Below, one piece after another: positions 60,410-64,000 of a stretch of 64,000 nucleotides of DNA (position 1 is its first letter; each line of letters starts with the position of its first letter). Source of the DNA: Clonostachys chloroleuca (Eukaryota > Ascomycota > Sordariomycetes > Hypocreales > Bionectriaceae); the NCBI GenBank assembly GCA_037952775.1, contig JBANAY010000003.1:34968001-35032000 (forward strand), given 5' to 3'. The position numbers were made by a program, and so were the translations under genes. Below the pieces are notes generated by a model. The model made no database searches and had not been told where the DNA came from. It saw only the letters and a program-made list of their open reading frames with translations.

Positions 60410-63400
60410 TCAGTTTCCAACCTGGGCAGCCTCCCCCAGTTCCCAGTCAGTCACCTCGAGGTCCAGCAGGTCCTCGCTGCTCTCCGCGTTGCCCGAGCCG
60501 AAGCTCCCCAGATTCCACTTATCCATACCCTCGATGCCTCTCAGCTCCGCGCCAAACACGCGAAACACGTCTGTGTTGAGCCTTTGGTACTCGACGTAGT
60601 CCTTGGGCCAGCTGCCGAGGCGCTCCAGCGCGAGCTTAAGGTACTGCAGGTGCTCCCGGACGTGCTCCGCGTCTGACTTCTCTCCCAACTTGGGCGACTC
60701 GTAGCCTCCGTCGAAGAAGAAGGACCTGGACTCTGCCTCGGCGCTGGTGCCCAGACCGGCCTCCATCTCGGCGTAGGAGGGGTCGCTGAAGACGCGGAGG
60801 ATGTTCTCGTGGATCGCCGCGCTCTTCTTGTAGTAGCGGATGGCGATGTCTTGGCCCGCCTTCTGGCTCTGGTAGCGCTGCGCTATACCTGTGTAGAGCT
60901 GCGTGAGGAAGATGGACATCTCGAGCGTGTTGGGATGGCGGCTGCCGTAGACGCGACGGCAGTTGTACACGATATCTTCGGCAAGGCGAACGGCGGCAAG
61001 GGACTCGCCTACGAGATATCTCGCCATGATGAAGCGACGGCCCAGAGCGAGAGTCACAGAGGGTCGCCAGTTGCGTTGGGCCTCGCGGCTGTTCCAGAGG
61101 ATACCAAGGAACCAAGACAGGGTCTTGAAGTCCCTCTGGTCGCCGAGGAGCCCAATAAGGTTGTTCAGATGGTGCAGGCTGATCTGCTCCAGGTCAATGT
61201 TCAGCTCGCTCAGGACGTGGAGCACGTCTTGGGTGATGAATCCGGAGACGCTGAGCATCCTCTTGCGAGCAGCGTCGTGGGGCTTCGGGTGCAGGTGGCG
61301 GCCAGCGATGGTCATGCCCAGAATCAAGACAAACTTGGCAATGCCTGGGGTCTGGTACTCATCGCGTGCCGAAATGTAAGTGAAGGATGCCGAGGCAAGA
61401 TCGCAAGCGCGCTCGTAGTTCTGGGTCTTGAGGAGCTGCAGGACATGCGCGTTGGAGGCAATCCCCACAGAGCGTAGGAAGTTGTTCGACTTGTGTGTGT
61501 TGAAGTACTGCAGAAGCATGTCGAGGAAGGCATCAACCTCGGACGGCTTGGTGAGGTTCAGCTTCTGGCCCTCTGTCATGATGAAGTATTGCTTGTAGTC
61601 TTCCATCACACGCGCAGCAGCCGCCTGGCGCCCGCTGCTGATCAGACACTGATGAAGTCGGGATGTGGCCACAGTCACCTTTTGGATGCTGCTGGATTTC
61701 GCTTTGATCAGGCTCCTGAATTCCTGCACGTAGACGTATTGAGTGGTCAAGTCAGCCAGAATGTCGTTGACTGCGGCCGAGTTGCGGCTGAGGCTGTGCT
61801 CAAGTTGGGCTAGGAAGACCAAGCTCTCGCGGCCCCGGAACGAAAGATCGAACTGGGACTTGGTGCTAGCCGTGTCCTTGAGGATGATTTGGCGGTAGAT
61901 ATCCTCCTTCAACTCTGTTGCCTTGTGGACTTGGTTGCTGGCAATGTAGTTTGACGCAATAGTAGATGCAGCGGCAATTAGTCTCGAGGATCTGGTCTCA
62001 GACGAGAGAACATTGACTGTTGTGTCTTGGAGCTCATTGACAACCTTATCCGTGTGCTGCTGCTTGCTGTAGAACTTCACCAGCTCAGATAGCTTGGTCA
62101 AGGACTCCGAATGCGCCCATCCATGGGTTTCACGAGCCCCAGTGATTCGAGTTTGCAGAATCTTAACAGCCCTTTCGTTCTGTGCGGCGGAAGCAGACTC
62201 GAACTTGGATGATGCGACAAGGTCTGCTTGTTCTTCGTAGATGGAGTCGAGAATGGAAGAGATCTCGGTATGGTCTACCTCTGTCGACTTGATCTTTAGA
62301 AGTTCCTCGTAAAGGCTCACAGCATCGAGCTCGTAGCGCTTGGACTCTTGGCAAACTCTGGCCAAGGAGAGCGTTGCTTGAATAGTGATGGACGCGTTCG
62401 TGCCAAACACTGACTTGCACTGACCCTGGTAATCTACGGTAACCTTGTGCAGAACATTAAAGTCGCTCTGGATGTTGCGTAGACAGTACGTGTATCGAGT
62501 GTAGAGCTCGCGGTCGAATTCCTGATCATTGAACCTGGGGTTCAGCTTGGGCTGTTTCAAGAATGTAGTGAACAGGGTCCTGTAGTAAGGCAGCGCCTCG
62601 GAGAACAGCCCCTTGTTCCAAAGCTCAGTCGCTACGATAACACAAGGCTCAAACGTCTCGGGCTTGCAAATATCATGGCCTTTGTTCAGGGTACTAATGA
62701 TCTTCTGGTAATACTCAACAAAGACGGGACGAGGTCTGGTGAGCTCAGCCAAGGTCCAGAGCATCTTGATGACTGTAGGATCCTCTGGGCCGAGTTCAGT
62801 GGTGTAGTCCTCCAGCATCTCCTGGCGGATGTTAATCACCTGATTGACTTGAGATCCTCTTTGGAAGAAGCCTAGTAGGTTCACTGTGACGCGCTCTCGA
62901 AGCTTGTCTGATACACCGCGGCTGACACGCATAGAGCGATATATTCGGAGACGGATGTCTTCTTCTCTCTGGAGTCGGCGGCGCGCGTGGTAGCACTCGG
63001 CGAGGCGCTCGGCAAGCTCAACGCAGCTCTGCACGTGCTTGCTGGGGGCGATGACATCTTGAACACTGGATGAGAAGATGGACGGCCAAACACCGCGTAG
63101 CACTTTCTTGATTAGCTGTGTGGCATCCTGCCAGCGATGCTGCGAGATGTAGAAGCCAACAAGACGATTCACAGCAGCGAAGCTGGAGTCGTCCATGGTG
63201 CTGATCGACTTGGATGCCTCCAGAACGGTTTCCTCAAGCAGGGTCTCAGAGCTCGAGTAAGAGCTAATCGAAGAGACGAGCTCTCTAGAAGTGGTCTGGA
63301 TGCTCTGCTGAATTTCCTTGTAGCTCGAGGACTGAGTGCGGTTGGTGTTCTGGTAGAACTGCGAGCAGTGCTTGAGAACACTCAAAGACTCTGATGTCAA

Positions 63401-64000
63401 ACCCAGCGATTTCATTACGGTGGCCATCTCGTGGAAAAGAGAGACGGATGATTCGGTAACAGCCATACTGCTCTGCTTGTACTCCTCCCAGACGCTCGAA
63501 AGTAGAGATGCGGATTCCGTCTCTCTCTTCTGCGCCTTCAGGAACTTGGAGTACTCGAGAACAGCCTTCATCTTTCTCTTCTCCCACAGCTCAGAGTGGT
63601 GTGTGCAGTACTGGCGGCTGGCATGCTGCCATATTTCAATGTAGGAGTGCTCAGCTACCTCCACTTGACCATGCTTGATCTGCTTTTCGGCCTGCTTGAT
63701 CGAATATTCAAAATCGTATGAATCAGTTCTTTCAATGAGCTCGTCATGTTCCTCGACATCGAGGAGGAGGTTGACGCTCTTATCATCGTGAACTTCTTTC
63801 TGCTTGTGTCCCTTGAGATGCACATGAAGATCTCCTTCACGCTGCAGAATTACTCCCCCATTACTGATTGAGGATCCGATTGATGAGATTATTTCCTGAG
63901 CTTTGCTATCTTCCTTTGTCAATTGGTAATGTTCAACAAGGCGATTCCAGGTAGACATGACCATCTCGGAGTTCTGGCCGTACTGAGCCTTGTAACATTC
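60410..64000 (-). CDS. Very large TPR-repeat protein (5' part missing)
   Basis: An uninterrupted frame of almost 3.6 kb enters from the right edge; the Met at 63964 is preceded by in-frame coding sequence, so the true start is outside. At least 1,196 residues are in the window, ending GEAAQVGN. Kinesin light-chain-like TPR units recur: ELGPEDPTVIKMLWTLAEL, VFGTNASITIQATLSLARV, RETHGWAHSESLTKLSEL and YGSRHPNTLEMSIFLTQLY, each followed by predicted helices. There is no catalytic motif, TM segment or signal peptide in the visible part; the N-terminal effector domain, if any, lies outside the window. Fungal proteins of this type are usually annotated as hypothetical. A scaffold role is inferred from TPR only. 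Confidence 0.85.
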   Translation of the reverse strand, partial: ECYKAQYGQNSEMVMSTWNRLVEHYQLTKEDSKAQEIISSIGSSISNGGVILQREGDLHVHLKGHKQKEVHDDKSVNLLLDVEEHDELIERTDSYDFEYSIKQAEKQIKHGQVEVAEHSYIEIWQHASRQYCTHHSELWEKRKMKAVLEYSKFLKAQKRETESASLLSSVWEEYKQSSMAVTESSVSLFHEMATVMKSLGLTSESLSVLKHCSQFYQNTNRTQSSSYKEIQQSIQTTSRELVSSISSYSSSETLLEETVLEASKSISTMDDSSFAAVNRLVGFYISQHRWQDATQLIKKVLRGVWPSIFSSSVQDVIAPSKHVQSCVELAERLAECYHARRRLQREEDIRLRIYRSMRVSRGVSDKLRERVTVNLLGFFQRGSQVNQVINIRQEMLEDYTTELGPEDPTVIKMLWTLAELTRPRPVFVEYYQKIISTLNKGHDICKPETFEPCVIVATELWNKGLFSEALPYYRTLFTTFLKQPKLNPRFNDQEFDRELYTRYTYCLRNIQSDFNVLHKVTVDYQGQCKSVFGTNASITIQATLSLARVCQESKRYELDAVSLYEELLKIKSTEVDHTEISSILDSIYEEQADLVASSKFESASAAQNERAVKILQTRITGARETHGWAHSESLTKLSELVKFYSKQQHTDKVVNELQDTTVNVLSSETRSSRLIAAASTIASNYIASNQVHKATELKEDIYRQIILKDTASTKSQFDLSFRGRESLVFLAQLEHSLSRNSAAVNDILADLTTQYVYVQEFRSLIKAKSSSIQKVTVATSRLHQCLISSGRQAAAARVMEDYKQYFIMTEGQKLNLTKPSEVDAFLDMLLQYFNTHKSNNFLRSVGIASNAHVLQLLKTQNYERACDLASASFTYISARDEYQTPGIAKFVLILGMTIAGRHLHPKPHDAARKRMLSVSGFITQDVLHVLSELNIDLEQISLHHLNNLIGLLGDQRDFKTLSWFLGILWNSREAQRNWRPSVTLALGRRFIMARYLVGESLAAVRLAEDIVYNCRRVYGSRHPNTLEMSIFLTQLYTGIAQRYQSQKAGQDIAIRYYKKSAAIHENILRVFSDPSYAEMEAGLGTSAEAESRSFFFDGGYESPKLGEKSDAEHVREHLQYLKLALERLGSWPKDYVEYQRLNTDVFRVFGAELRGIEGMDKWNLGSFGSGNAESSEDLLDLEVTDWELGEAAQVGN

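Overview
The window is eukaryotic, from a filamentous ascomycete, most likely an Aspergillus or Penicillium relative (Eurotiales). Coding regions are split by many 42-95 nt introns with GT..AG ends. Several products are typical of mould secretomes: a GH5 endoglucanase, a GH6 cellobiohydrolase with an N-terminal CBM1, an oryzin-like subtilisin and an M43 metalloprotease. Others are typical Pezizomycotina families: PTH11/rhodopsin-like membrane protein, PDR-type ABC transporter, Zn2Cys6 regulator. I rebuilt exon structures by hand from splice sites. Nearly every model gives a length divisible by three, an internal check on the joins.

Layout. 0-3.4 kb: partial secreted GH5 endoglucanase and an SDR with a Phe in place of the catalytic Tyr. 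3.4-6.1 kb: no gene seen. 6.1-12 kb: class I/II aminotransferase of the ACC-synthase/GliI type, a secreted M43 metalloprotease, a 3 kb AT-rich gap, and a small six-cysteine secreted protein found only after adding a 51 nt intron. 13-25 kb: a run of small-molecule enzymes, namely acyl-CoA dehydrogenase, DAL5/TNA1-type MFS permease, membrane-anchored M19 dipeptidase, CYP504-like P450, an SDR with a 1-bp frameshift, and a zinc alcohol/polyol dehydrogenase. It contains no NRPS or PKS, so it looks more catabolic than biosynthetic. 25-33 kb: oryzin-like protease, a broken gene of unknown function, an alpha/beta hydrolase and the GH6 cellobiohydrolase. 33-40.5 kb: P450, SDR and O-methyltransferase (frameshifted), a tailoring-enzyme trio without a backbone enzyme. 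43.7-54.4 kb: rhodopsin-like seven-TM protein, tRNA-Thr(AGU), and a PDR ABC transporter divergent from a Zn2Cys6 regulator. 54.5-64 kb: metallophosphoesterase (frameshifted), PHO89-type sodium/phosphate symporter, and a very large TPR protein running off the right edge.

Three otherwise intact genes, and probably a fourth, each lack exactly one base, three of the four in or next to a homopolymer run. Either the assembly has homopolymer indel errors or several accessory genes have recently been lost; resequencing would decide. I see no CRISPR array, no recognisable transposase and no polyketide or peptide synthase.
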